28,524 nt of DNA from JBAXBF01 sp034429745 (GTDB lineage: Bacteria; Chloroflexota; Anaerolineae; Anaerolineales; DRKV01). Location: positions 1-28,524 of the forward strand of contig DAOUFY010000020.1 of assembly GCA_034429745.1 (NCBI GenBank). The letters are read 5' to 3'. Under the pieces are notes generated by a model, which saw only the letters and a program-made list of their open reading frames with translations, ran no database searches and was not told the DNA's origin. The translations under genes and the position numbers were made by a program. Shown piece after piece: positions 1-8,026 of the stretch. Numbering within the stretch: the stretch's first letter is position 1; each line of letters begins with the position of its first letter.

Positions 1-396
1 CATGTTGTTCCAACACAAGTGTGGAAGTTCTTATCTGATTTAGATTATTACCCTTTAACAATATATAACGGAGTAAAAAAATTTTTGGAGTATAAAGTAT
101 TAAGGTTAAACCGGACAAATCAATCAGGCAATCATAGGTCAAGCAAACCCTCTTTTTTACGGATACTGAAAGCTAAACTCATACCGCCAGTTCATGGTAC
201 GAGTAAAAATTTAATTGAAGAATACCGTGATTTTAAACCTCAAAGTTGGCGAGAATGTTTCCTGAAAAATGGATTTGAAATTGTGGAAGAGTGCCCCCTA
301 TTGACATATTCACCGCCGGAATTAATGCTTGTTCCACCTAATCGCTTTTTGGCAAGATTGGGTTTTCCCTCTTCTGTAGCTTTTTTGTTGAAATGA
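1..396 (+). CDS. SAM-dependent methyltransferase, C-terminal fragment (5' end outside window)
   Basis: The reading frame is open from base 1 and begins HVVPTQVWKF, so the gene starts upstream of the window; the GTG at 19 is only an internal codon. The visible 131 residues resemble the C-terminal third of class I SAM-dependent methyltransferases of the kind found in polysaccharide clusters. Features seen are an early 'HVVPT..W' strand, a variable helical insert, then 'SWRECFLKNGFEIVEE', which fits the usual W-x3-L-x3-GF-x-V beta-hairpin before the last strands. The SAM-binding glycine motif is not in the window, so the assignment rests on the tail alone. The next gene overlaps its stop by 4 bases (ATGA), placing it in the same transcript as the glycosyltransferases. 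It may methylate a sugar or cap a chain, but the substrate cannot be read from the sequence. Confidence 0.6.
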   Translation, partial: HVVPTQVWKFLSDLDYYPLTIYNGVKKFLEYKVLRLNRTNQSGNHRSSKPSFLRILKAKLIPPVHGTSKNLIEEYRDFKPQSWRECFLKNGFEIVEECPLLTYSPPELMLVPPNRFLARLGFPSSVAFLLK

Positions 397-1508
397 ACGA
401 TACATCCTCGATTAACGTTCTGTTTATTACGGATGGGTTATATATAGGCGGTAGAGAGCGTCAAGTATTGGCTTTGATTAAGGGAATAAAATCTAGTGGA
501 AGAGGAAAGATATTTTTAGCTGTGATCCAGCACGGAGGAGGGTTTCAGGAAGAAGCGGAAAGTTATGCAGATATGACCCTTTCCGTAAAGAGGGAATGTC
601 GTTTTGATATTGGTTACCCTTTTAGATTATTGGAACAGATAAAAGAATTATCTTTTGATGTTGTATTTGCAGTTGGTTGGATGGCAAGCTGTGTAGCGTT
701 AATTGTGTCAAGAATGAGAAAAATTCCTTATATAGATGGAGGAATACGGTATGCTCCGCCACGGCTTACTTGGCAGGATAAAATCCAACGCTTTGCATGT
801 GCAAGAGCAGATGCGGTTGTGGCAAACGCAACTGCTTGTTTGAAAGCTTATCATTTAGAAGGTCATCCTAAGGCAAAAGTAATTTATAACGGCATAGATG
901 TTTTGAAATTTGATGTGGTGGCAACAAAGGTTCACTCTAGGGCGCCTATATTGTGTATGGTTGCAAATTTTAGTAAATATAAGGATCATAGAACTCCAAT
1001 AAAGGCTTTAAAACTTTTAGAAGCTAAATTTCCAGAATTAAAGTTGATTTTTGTAGGCAATGATTATGGAACACTCTCTCACATAAAAAATATGATTAAA
1101 GAATATGGATTGCAGAATAGAGTGAGTATATTAGATAAAGAAAACGAGCCACATCAAATCATTGCAATGGCCGCTATAGGTATTCTTACAAGCAATGCTG
1201 CCGTGCATGGTGAGGGTTGCTCTAACTCCATATTAGAATATATGGCGCTTGGAAAACCTGTGGTTGCTAATGACTTGGGCGGCAATACTGAACTGATACA
1301 AGATGGTGTAAATGGTTTTCTTATACCTTGTGCATCAGAAATACAATTAGCAGATAAAATATCTTTTCTGCTGTTAAATCCTCAAGTAATGCATCAAATG
1401 GGTGAAAAAGGAAAAGAAATCGTGAGGCAAAAATTCAATCTTGAGAAAATGGTTAATGCATATATCAATATTTATGCTGAGGTTATAACAAAAGGAAAAA
1501 AAGAATGA
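393..1508 (+). CDS. Glycosyltransferase family 4 (GT-B fold)
   Basis: A 371-residue retaining glycosyltransferase of the GT4 type, predicted to move a sugar from a nucleotide-sugar donor onto a lipid-linked glycan at the cytoplasmic face of the membrane. The N-terminal half opens with a Rossmann strand and glycine loop (NVLFITDGLYIGGRERQVL), typical of GT4 enzymes in exopolysaccharide clusters. The C-terminal donor-binding half has 'VANFSKYKDHRTPIKALKLL' and the E-x7-E signature in GEGCSNSILEYMALGKPVVA, followed by 'GGNTELIQDGVNGFL'. Length is normal for the family. The ATG overlaps the methyltransferase stop in an ATGA, and its own stop overlaps the next start the same way, so translational coupling is likely. 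Donor and acceptor sugars cannot be deduced. Confidence 0.9.
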   Translation: MNDTSSINVLFITDGLYIGGRERQVLALIKGIKSSGRGKIFLAVIQHGGGFQEEAESYADMTLSVKRECRFDIGYPFRLLEQIKELSFDVVFAVGWMASCVALIVSRMRKIPYIDGGIRYAPPRLTWQDKIQRFACARADAVVANATACLKAYHLEGHPKAKVIYNGIDVLKFDVVATKVHSRAPILCMVANFSKYKDHRTPIKALKLLEAKFPELKLIFVGNDYGTLSHIKNMIKEYGLQNRVSILDKENEPHQIIAMAAIGILTSNAAVHGEGCSNSILEYMALGKPVVANDLGGNTELIQDGVNGFLIPCASEIQLADKISFLLLNPQVMHQMGEKGKEIVRQKFNLEKMVNAYINIYAEVITKGKKE

Positions 1509-3094
1509 GTGAAGCAGCAATTCCATTGAGAATGCGTACTTTTCCAACAATATTATCAATTCATCAAATGATAGCTTATGGAGTGCCCTTTGCTTTTTGG
1601 GCGTTAATGTTGATGTTTCCCGAACGAGGAGGAGAGTGGGTTTGGCTGGTAATCATCTTATTAACAGGTTATTTTCTCATAAAGCCAACGGTAGAAAGAG
1701 TGATTTGGGTTCTGCTGCCTTATTTATTTTCAGTCGGAGGGGCTTCATTTTCGTTGTCTATATTTGATATCTCCTTGAGGCAATTGCCTTCCTGGGTCAC
1801 TTGGCTTTCCTACATTTTTGTTCCTTTGTCTATATTGGTGTCCTTATTTATTTATCCACATTGGAAAGAAAGAGAAGTTGGCTTGCCATTATTTGCTTTG
1901 ACTCTTGTTAGTGTTGCCAGTGCTTTAATCCATGATTCAGGTGCTCTTTCATGGCTTGGATGGATGCTGCATTTTGTGCGCTACCCTCTTTTATTTCTTG
2001 CTCTTGTTAACTATCCTATTAAGAAAGAAGTCTATTTAGCCTGGGTAAAGACATTTATTGGGCTGGCTTATTTGCAAATTCCAGCTACGATACTTCAGTC
2101 ATTATTATGGCGAATAAGCTTCAGCGATGATATCTTAGGAACAATGTATGGAGCCCAAACTTCAATGATGGGAATAACAGTAAGCATAGCCTTATGTTTG
2201 CATCTGGCAATCGTACTCAATGCAAAGAATCCCTTAGGCGGGTTTATTTTATTGCCTACTTTATTTATTCCCATGTTTTTAGGGGCAGCAAATTTTGCCG
2301 TAGCCTTGAGTATTTTGTGCATGGTTTATATTATTGCTGTTTGGGGTATTTCTTTTATTGAAGATCATGAGCGGTTAAAAATAAGATTGAAAAAATGGGT
2401 TGGGTTATTAGCTAATGTTACAATCATATTAATTGTTGGACTACTTTTAGCCATTGTTATATCTTTCGGTGCTGAAAGCCATGAATTAACTGCTTGGTTT
2501 TTTGGGACTATGCCTAATTTATCTACTTTGGATGCGTTTATTAAACCCGAGTATGCGGCTTTTGGTTCAAGACAGATGTTCATCGCAACGACATATCAAT
2601 GGTTTCTCAAAAACCCCAGTCATTTATGGTTGGGCAGTATAGGCCCTCAAGTGGGGTTAGGAACTCAAGGGGCAACCTTTGCTCAATTGCTGGGGCAAGA
2701 GGGTTATTATCCTTTAGCGTATATTAATATGGCAGCTGGTTTTCCTCCGAATACTGCGCAATCAAATGTTCAACTGCCAAGGGTTTTGCTAGAAGTAGGT
2801 CTTGTAGGATTAAGCTGCTTTTTGTGGTTATATTATATTCCATTAAAGAAAGCTTTAAGTATAAGAAAAAGTCAAATTTTGTCTCCTATGGCTGCTAGTC
2901 TGAGTATAGGTTTTCAAGCAGTTTGGCTAATTGTTGTAGTTTTTAGTATCTTTTATGTAGATTCATGGCGCTTTGATCAAACGAGTTTTGCTTTTTGGCT
3001 GATTGCCGCTGCAGTATGGAAAATGAGTCAGCCCACACTAGAACAGAAGATTAGTAGTGAAAATATTGATCCTCGCTCCGATACTATCTCCTAA
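1505..3094 (+). CDS. Polytopic membrane protein, Wzy / O-antigen-ligase-like
   Basis: A 529-residue protein with about ten to twelve hydrophobic segments spread over its whole length and a large hydrophilic loop at roughly residues 335-420. Near the C-terminus, 'VQLPRVLLEVGLVGLSCFLWLYY' resembles the 'LLE-GL-G' segment after the periplasmic loop of O-antigen ligase/polymerase (Wzy/WaaL) proteins. In this family the protein polymerises undecaprenyl-diphosphate-linked repeat units on the outer face of the membrane, or transfers glycan to an acceptor. Position between two GT4 genes fits a repeat-unit polymerase. Sequence conservation in Wzy is always weak, so the call depends on topology, the C-terminal motif and context. 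Its first codon overlaps the preceding stop (ATGA), and its last 38 bases overlap the next gene. Confidence 0.7.
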   Translation: MSEAAIPLRMRTFPTILSIHQMIAYGVPFAFWALMLMFPERGGEWVWLVIILLTGYFLIKPTVERVIWVLLPYLFSVGGASFSLSIFDISLRQLPSWVTWLSYIFVPLSILVSLFIYPHWKEREVGLPLFALTLVSVASALIHDSGALSWLGWMLHFVRYPLLFLALVNYPIKKEVYLAWVKTFIGLAYLQIPATILQSLLWRISFSDDILGTMYGAQTSMMGITVSIALCLHLAIVLNAKNPLGGFILLPTLFIPMFLGAANFAVALSILCMVYIIAVWGISFIEDHERLKIRLKKWVGLLANVTIILIVGLLLAIVISFGAESHELTAWFFGTMPNLSTLDAFIKPEYAAFGSRQMFIATTYQWFLKNPSHLWLGSIGPQVGLGTQGATFAQLLGQEGYYPLAYINMAAGFPPNTAQSNVQLPRVLLEVGLVGLSCFLWLYYIPLKKALSIRKSQILSPMAASLSIGFQAVWLIVVVFSIFYVDSWRFDQTSFAFWLIAAAVWKMSQPTLEQKISSENIDPRSDTIS

Positions 3095-4154
3095 AGGACC
3101 TATTCCTAAACATACACCATGGCTTGTGGAAGGTTTGAAAGCTTTAGGCTGTGAAGTTGAATTAGTTTCATGGGGTGCCAAGGAAAAGGGGCATTCCATA
3201 TTCGAAAAGATAATTGACCGAGCAGTAGATATCGTAGATGTACGCCGCAAACTGCAAAACCATTACTATGACGTTGTTATTGTTAAAACTGCTCATGATT
3301 GGAACAGCCTGGCTCGTGATCTGCCGTTAGTTTTTGCAATAAATAAATATTGTGATTGTCTTATCCTCCAATTTCATGGAAGCTGGACAATAAGAGCTAC
3401 CATGGGATGTAATGCTATATATAAATGGCTGACAAAACTGATGATAGAAAATATCGATGGAGGATTAGTTCTATCCAATGAGGAGATTTCTTTATGGAGA
3501 GCATTAACAAACAAAATACCATTTTATAAAGTGAGAAACCCATATAAAGTGCAAAATATTGATATTGAAAGAATTCTTCATATCAGAGAGCAAATACGAC
3601 CATTAAAGATATTATTTTCAGGGAGAATCATCAAAGAGAAGGGAGTCTTTGAGCTGATTTCTGCTTTTGCAGAGGTGTCAATGCAGCATGAATGCGTTTT
3701 GCAATTAGCTGGAGATGGAAGAGATGCTGATGCAGTAAAGCGGCATATCAACTATTTAGGAATAGAGAATAAAGTAATTCTAAGTGATTGGTTACAAGGT
3801 GATGAGCTCAGAAAAGCCTATCAAGAAGCACATATTTTTGTGCTTCCCTCTTGGAGTGAAGGTTTCCCGTTTGTTTTATACGAAGCCATGGAAGCCGGAT
3901 TACCTATTATTACTACAAAAATACGCGGCATGGCTGATGAGCTTGAATCTGGTGTGCATGTTTGTTTTGTCCCACCAAGGAATAGTAAAGCATTGGCTGA
4001 AGCCATGCATATGTTGATATCTGATTCCCAGTTAAGGCTGGAAATGGGAAGCAACAACCTGCAAAAAATTCGTGAATATGAACCCCTGGCAATAGCAGAT
4101 GATTATTTAGCGAAAGTGAAAAAAATTTGTTCAAAAGATTACGGAAGAATATGA
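3057..4154 (+). CDS. Glycosyltransferase family 4 (second GT4 of the cluster)
   Basis: A 365-residue GT-B glycosyltransferase. The N-terminus MKILILAPILSPKGPIPKHT is a standard GT4 first strand. The C-terminal half carries 'ILFSGRIIKEKGVFELISAF', 'LAGDGRD' and the E-x7-E motif in SEGFPFVLYEAMEAGLPIIT, then 'GMADELESGVHVCFV', all hallmarks of nucleotide-sugar binding. It begins at a GTG that lies 38 bases inside the upstream membrane-protein gene. The good family fit of the residues right after this GTG supports the start despite the long overlap. It ends in an ATGA overlap with the SGNH hydrolase. It presumably adds another residue of the same repeat unit; specificity is unknown. Confidence 0.9.
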   Translation: MKILILAPILSPKGPIPKHTPWLVEGLKALGCEVELVSWGAKEKGHSIFEKIIDRAVDIVDVRRKLQNHYYDVVIVKTAHDWNSLARDLPLVFAINKYCDCLILQFHGSWTIRATMGCNAIYKWLTKLMIENIDGGLVLSNEEISLWRALTNKIPFYKVRNPYKVQNIDIERILHIREQIRPLKILFSGRIIKEKGVFELISAFAEVSMQHECVLQLAGDGRDADAVKRHINYLGIENKVILSDWLQGDELRKAYQEAHIFVLPSWSEGFPFVLYEAMEAGLPIITTKIRGMADELESGVHVCFVPPRNSKALAEAMHMLISDSQLRLEMGSNNLQKIREYEPLAIADDYLAKVKKICSKDYGRI

Positions 4155-5236
4155 AACGTTTGCTCTTGCCTTTAGTTTTTGTCTGCAGCGGTGTGTTATT
4201 TGCCCTTCTTTTGCTAGAATTTGCAGTTAGGGTATTATTTTCCCATCAAATTGTTCTTTTTCCAAGATATGTTGTTGCAAAATCTTATGGGGAGTACAGC
4301 ATACGCAGCATCATGCCCTCGATTACTTACATACACACAAGTATAGATGGCAGATGGAAGTTTACTATAAACAGCAATGGCTTTCGAAATTATGTTGATT
4401 ATAACTATGATAAAGGGAATAAACTGCGCGTGCTTTGTATTGGTGATTCTCATACACTGGGTTATGAAGTGGGTCAAGATCAGACTTATGCCGCAGTGAT
4501 TGAAAAGTATTTGCAGCAAAGAGGTTATGAAGTAGAGGTGATCAACGCCGGGGTGTCGGGTTTTAGTAATGCAGAAGAACTCATTTTCTTAGAACAAGAA
4601 GGCATAAAGTATAAGCCGGATATTGTAGTATTGGGTTTTTATGCGAACGACTTTGAGGATAATATTCGCACGGGCTTATTTGCTTTAGATGATAATAAAG
4701 ATTTAGTAGTAGTAAAAAAGGAGTATCTCCCCGGTGCTTATTTCCAACAAACAGTTTATCGCTTTGGTATTATGCGTTGGTTGCATGAACACTCCTATCT
4801 ATATTCTTGGATAATGAATATAGCGCAAGAGGTTTATAAAAGGCAACTAACTCAGCAAGCGCGTTCGCAGTTGGAAGAGTTTGCGATGCCTAAAAAAGAT
4901 ACCTATACAGACTATGAAATGGAGTTAGCTAGAAAAATCATTGAAAAGATGATTGAGGTATCTCATCGGCATCAAGCGAAATTACTATTTATTGATATAC
5001 CATCTTCTAAAGGAAGAGGACAATTTCAGTCTTCGGTGCCCTTGGAATTAAAAAGCACCTTTAAAAGTCTTAGTGATGGCTACCTTGACAGCGAATTATT
5101 GCTTGGGGATTATCGCGGCATCGTTGACATCCATGTTCCTCATGGACATCATCATATTTCTCCGTTTACCCATGCTGTGTTAGGGGTAGCTTCAGCAAAG
5201 GAAATAGTAAAGTGGCATCCAACACCAGAAAAATGA
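4151..5236 (+). CDS. Membrane-anchored SGNH/GDSL-type hydrolase
   Basis: From the ATG at 4151 the product is 361 residues. One hydrophobic segment (about residues 3-29) acts as signal anchor and puts the rest outside. The SGNH blocks follow in order: I as 'VLCIGDSHTLGYEV' with nucleophile Ser100, II as 'NAGVSGFSNAEE', III as 'GFYANDFEDN', and a His-rich C-terminal block ('DIHVPHGHHHISPFTH') supplying Asp/His. Such proteins in polysaccharide operons remove or transfer acyl groups, often acetate, on sugars. A TTG at 4127 is in frame, but 4151 is preferred because it makes the ATGA overlap seen at neighbouring junctions, has GGAAG just upstream, and gives a normal short n-region. Acylesterase versus acyltransferase cannot be decided by eye. 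Confidence 0.8.
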   Translation: MKRLLLPLVFVCSGVLFALLLLEFAVRVLFSHQIVLFPRYVVAKSYGEYSIRSIMPSITYIHTSIDGRWKFTINSNGFRNYVDYNYDKGNKLRVLCIGDSHTLGYEVGQDQTYAAVIEKYLQQRGYEVEVINAGVSGFSNAEELIFLEQEGIKYKPDIVVLGFYANDFEDNIRTGLFALDDNKDLVVVKKEYLPGAYFQQTVYRFGIMRWLHEHSYLYSWIMNIAQEVYKRQLTQQARSQLEEFAMPKKDTYTDYEMELARKIIEKMIEVSHRHQAKLLFIDIPSSKGRGQFQSSVPLELKSTFKSLSDGYLDSELLLGDYRGIVDIHVPHGHHHISPFTHAVLGVASAKEIVKWHPTPEK

Positions 5237-6477
5237 TAGATAAGTCAATAGCGGCAATACTGGAGCAAAGTACCCTTAAGCTCTGGGAGTGGATTAAGGC
5301 TCACAATTTTGCGAGTTATGATCATTATGATTTGTTGGGAACCCCTTATGGAATAGCTGCAAAAGCCCTTATAAAGAATAATGGTATGGTAGGGGCGTTA
5401 GCCGTCAGTCCAATTATGCTGCTGGATATGTTCTTTCCCTCAGTAAGAAGATATTTTGTACAGCCCCAAAGGTCAGCAGAGGCAATACCTTACGTAATCT
5501 CGGGTTGCAATATCCTAGCCCAGCAAAAAAACGAACAGGAATACCTCCATGCAAGTCAAGAATTGTTGAATTGGCTTGAAAAGCAAAAAGTACCCACTCC
5601 GCATGGCAGCGGCTGGGGTTTACAGTTTAATTGGCAATCAGAAGCCTTTGTACCGCAAAATACACCCTGTGTTACCATTACAGCTTTAGCAGCAACCGCT
5701 TTTTATGAAGCTTATCTTATAACTCAAAATGAACACTATCTTTCCATTCTGCGAGAGGCAGCGAATTTTGTGATTAAGGATTTGTTTAAAACTGTGCGTT
5801 ATGGGGCTCAGGTATTCAGTTATTCAATTAGTGATAAACGCATTGTCATTAACGCAAATAGCTATGCGGCTTTAATTCTGTTATATGTACTTCAATTTCA
5901 TCCGGAACCAGAAATGCGGACATTGCTTGATGGGTTGATAGAATACATATTGAAGGAACAGAATGAAGACGGGTCTTGGTTTTATCATGATAAGCAGCAA
6001 GTGCCGTTAGAGAGAAATTTTATTGACAGTTTTCATTCTTGCTTTATTTTAGAAAATCTCTTTACGATATGGGAAAAAACAGGGGATGCTCAGGTTTTTC
6101 AAGCTATCAAAAAGGGGTATGAGTATATAGTACATAACAACTTGGATAATCGGCATATTGTAAAGCTATACAATAAATATCCTTATATTCATGGAATAGT
6201 AGTTGACATCCGTTCTTGCGCAGAAGCCATTACTTGTTTTGCTCGATTAAGTGATGTGTTTGCAGACGCTTTAATACATGCGAAAGAGATAGCACTAAAA
6301 ACGATTAATACCATGCAAAATGCGGATGGGTCATTTGCTTTTCGTAGATATTGGTGGGGAATAAATCGCATGCCATATATGCGATGGGGACAGGCGCCAA
6401 TGTTTAAGGGTCTTTGTATTTTAGGAAGTTTTTTGCAGAAGCTCAAGGAACAAGAGTTAGTGCAGATTGAAGAATAA
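5233..6477 (+). CDS. Six-hairpin (alpha/alpha toroid) protein, VpsJ-like
   Basis: A 414-residue soluble protein without a signal peptide. It is rich in repeated helix pairs separated by short loops with aromatic, Gly and Asp residues: 'HGSGWGLQFNWQSEAF', 'NEDGSWFYHDK', 'NFIDSFHSCFILENL', 'MQNADGSFAFRRYWWGINRMPYMRW'. 'Q-N-x-DGS-W/F' loops recur in six-hairpin glycosidases, uronyl epimerase-like and terpenoid-cyclase-like toroids, and similar proteins occur in exopolysaccharide loci (annotated VpsJ-like). The fold is the confident part; catalysis is not. It might cleave, epimerise or bind a glycan intermediate in the cytoplasm. The ATG at 5233 overlaps the preceding stop (ATGA) and is preferred to the in-frame GTG at 5212. 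A 97-base gap follows before the next gene. Confidence 0.6.
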   Translation: MIDKSIAAILEQSTLKLWEWIKAHNFASYDHYDLLGTPYGIAAKALIKNNGMVGALAVSPIMLLDMFFPSVRRYFVQPQRSAEAIPYVISGCNILAQQKNEQEYLHASQELLNWLEKQKVPTPHGSGWGLQFNWQSEAFVPQNTPCVTITALAATAFYEAYLITQNEHYLSILREAANFVIKDLFKTVRYGAQVFSYSISDKRIVINANSYAALILLYVLQFHPEPEMRTLLDGLIEYILKEQNEDGSWFYHDKQQVPLERNFIDSFHSCFILENLFTIWEKTGDAQVFQAIKKGYEYIVHNNLDNRHIVKLYNKYPYIHGIVVDIRSCAEAITCFARLSDVFADALIHAKEIALKTINTMQNADGSFAFRRYWWGINRMPYMRWGQAPMFKGLCILGSFLQKLKEQELVQIEE

Positions 6478-6574
6478 GGTTGATGATTGAGATATCAAGG
6501 ATGGTAGTGGTTAGAATCGGTAATGCAAGGTAAACCCCGAGAAAATTCCCGAAAATACACAATGGAAAAGTGTT

Positions 6575-8017
6575 ATGGTTGATGTGCTGTTAGTTTATCC
6601 GCCGTATCCTTCAAAATATATGGTTCCACCATTAGGATTGGCGTATCTTGCCAGTGTTGTGGAAAGAGCAGGGTTTAGGACATACATCGTTGATATGAAT
6701 CCAGTCCAAATGCATTGCAAAGATGTTGAACTAATACTGAGAAAATTCAGACCCTCCGTATTGGCAATTTCTTTTATGACAAATCAATTTGGAGCGGCGA
6801 TGCGAATAGCCAGAGAAGCGAAAGCTTCTTTTCCAAAAATACCGGTGATAGTTGGAGGAAACCATGTATCTGCGTTAGCCCGTGAAGTGTTGTCTTGCCC
6901 TGAGATTGATTTTGTAGCTATAGGCGAAGGAGAAGGAATTTTTCTGGAGTGGCTGCAGCGTTGGTTCGGCGGAGATCATCATTGGGAAGATTTGCTTGGG
7001 CTTGGATATAAGAGCAATGGAGCAGTGGTATTGAACCCGCCGCGACCGTTTATACAAAATTTGGATGAGCTTCCTTTTCCAAAATGGGATGATTTTCACC
7101 TTGAAGCTTATACTGAAAAGATCGTTGGGGTGGAAGAGGAGTTACCTGTTTTTTCAATGATTACCTCGAGAGGTTGTCCTGCTAATTGTACCTTTTGTGC
7201 TTCATCTGTTGTTTGGAAAAGAAAAATAAGACAGCGAAGTGCTGAGAACCTTTTAGCAGAGATGAATTATTTGGAGCAACGGTTTGGTGCAAAACATTAT
7301 AATATCCTTGATGATACGTTTACTGTTAATAAGCAGCGAGTAGAGAGGTTTTGTGAACTATTAATAATGGGACAGAAAGATTATCGCTGGTTGGTAAATG
7401 CTAGAGTAAATACGGTAACCCCTGAAATGTTAAAGATGATGTATCAAGCTGGCTGCAGAAATATTTGTTTTGGAGTAGAAGCAGGGGACGATGCAGTACG
7501 AAAACGAATGGGAAAAGGGATTACCCGCCAAGCTATTCTTGATGCCCATCGTTGGGCAAAAGATGCCGGTTTGGTAGTATCCAGCTTTTTTATGGTAGGC
7601 AACCCGGGTGAGGATTGGAAAAGCATTCATCAAACCATTGAGCTTGCGCACAAGTTAGATACAGATTTGCCTTCGTGTACTATTGCTACTCCATTTCCAG
7701 GCACACCTTTCTTCAATGAGGCGGAAAGGAATGGCTGGCTTTTAAGCAAAAATTGGGATGATTACATCACTACACCGCATGTAAAAATGAAGTATAAACC
7801 GGTTACAACTAATGGAATATTGAGCGCAGAGGAAATATTGCAAGCTTATTATCTTGTTAACCGGGTATTCTTGATGAAAAAGTTGACTGCACGCTATGGC
7901 AAGCTGTTTTGGCTTTCATCGAGTTTTTACCGTAAAGAAATTTTAGAACGAGTGAAAAAGATGGGATTGATGAACTTGTTTCGTTTGGGCAAAAAAGTGT
8001 TGTGGAAAGCGACTTAG
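6575..8017 (+). CDS. B12-binding-domain radical SAM enzyme
   Basis: A 480-residue protein with the architecture of cobalamin-dependent radical SAM enzymes (BchE/HpnJ-like). The N-terminal Rossmann domain (about 2-130: 'DVLLVYPPYPSKYMVPPLGLAYLAS', 'VIVGGNHVSA', 'VAIGEGE') is the B12-binding type. It lacks a clear DxHxxG histidine motif, as is common in this subgroup. The radical SAM core has C201-x3-C205-x2-C208 in 'SRGCPANCTFCAS' for the 4Fe-4S cluster, then 'NARVNTV' and 'GVEAGDD' strands and a C-terminal domain. Family members perform methylations, ring formations or rearrangements on unactivated carbons. Lying between a six-hairpin protein and AsnB inside a glycan operon, it probably modifies a sugar or its lipid carrier. 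Only a weak ribosome site (GGA at 6564) precedes the ATG. Confidence 0.88.
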   Translation: MVDVLLVYPPYPSKYMVPPLGLAYLASVVERAGFRTYIVDMNPVQMHCKDVELILRKFRPSVLAISFMTNQFGAAMRIAREAKASFPKIPVIVGGNHVSALAREVLSCPEIDFVAIGEGEGIFLEWLQRWFGGDHHWEDLLGLGYKSNGAVVLNPPRPFIQNLDELPFPKWDDFHLEAYTEKIVGVEEELPVFSMITSRGCPANCTFCASSVVWKRKIRQRSAENLLAEMNYLEQRFGAKHYNILDDTFTVNKQRVERFCELLIMGQKDYRWLVNARVNTVTPEMLKMMYQAGCRNICFGVEAGDDAVRKRMGKGITRQAILDAHRWAKDAGLVVSSFFMVGNPGEDWKSIHQTIELAHKLDTDLPSCTIATPFPGTPFFNEAERNGWLLSKNWDDYITTPHVKMKYKPVTTNGILSAEEILQAYYLVNRVFLMKKLTARYGKLFWLSSSFYRKEILERVKKMGLMNLFRLGKKVLWKAT

Positions 8018-8026
8018 CAGACAATT

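Noticed and set aside
6478..6574. A possible promoter, terminator or small gene in the 97-base gap before the radical SAM gene.
   Set aside because: I found no good -10/-35 pair, no stable stem with T-run and no small frame with a ribosome site. Only a short GGTTGATG repeat (6478 and 6577) was seen.
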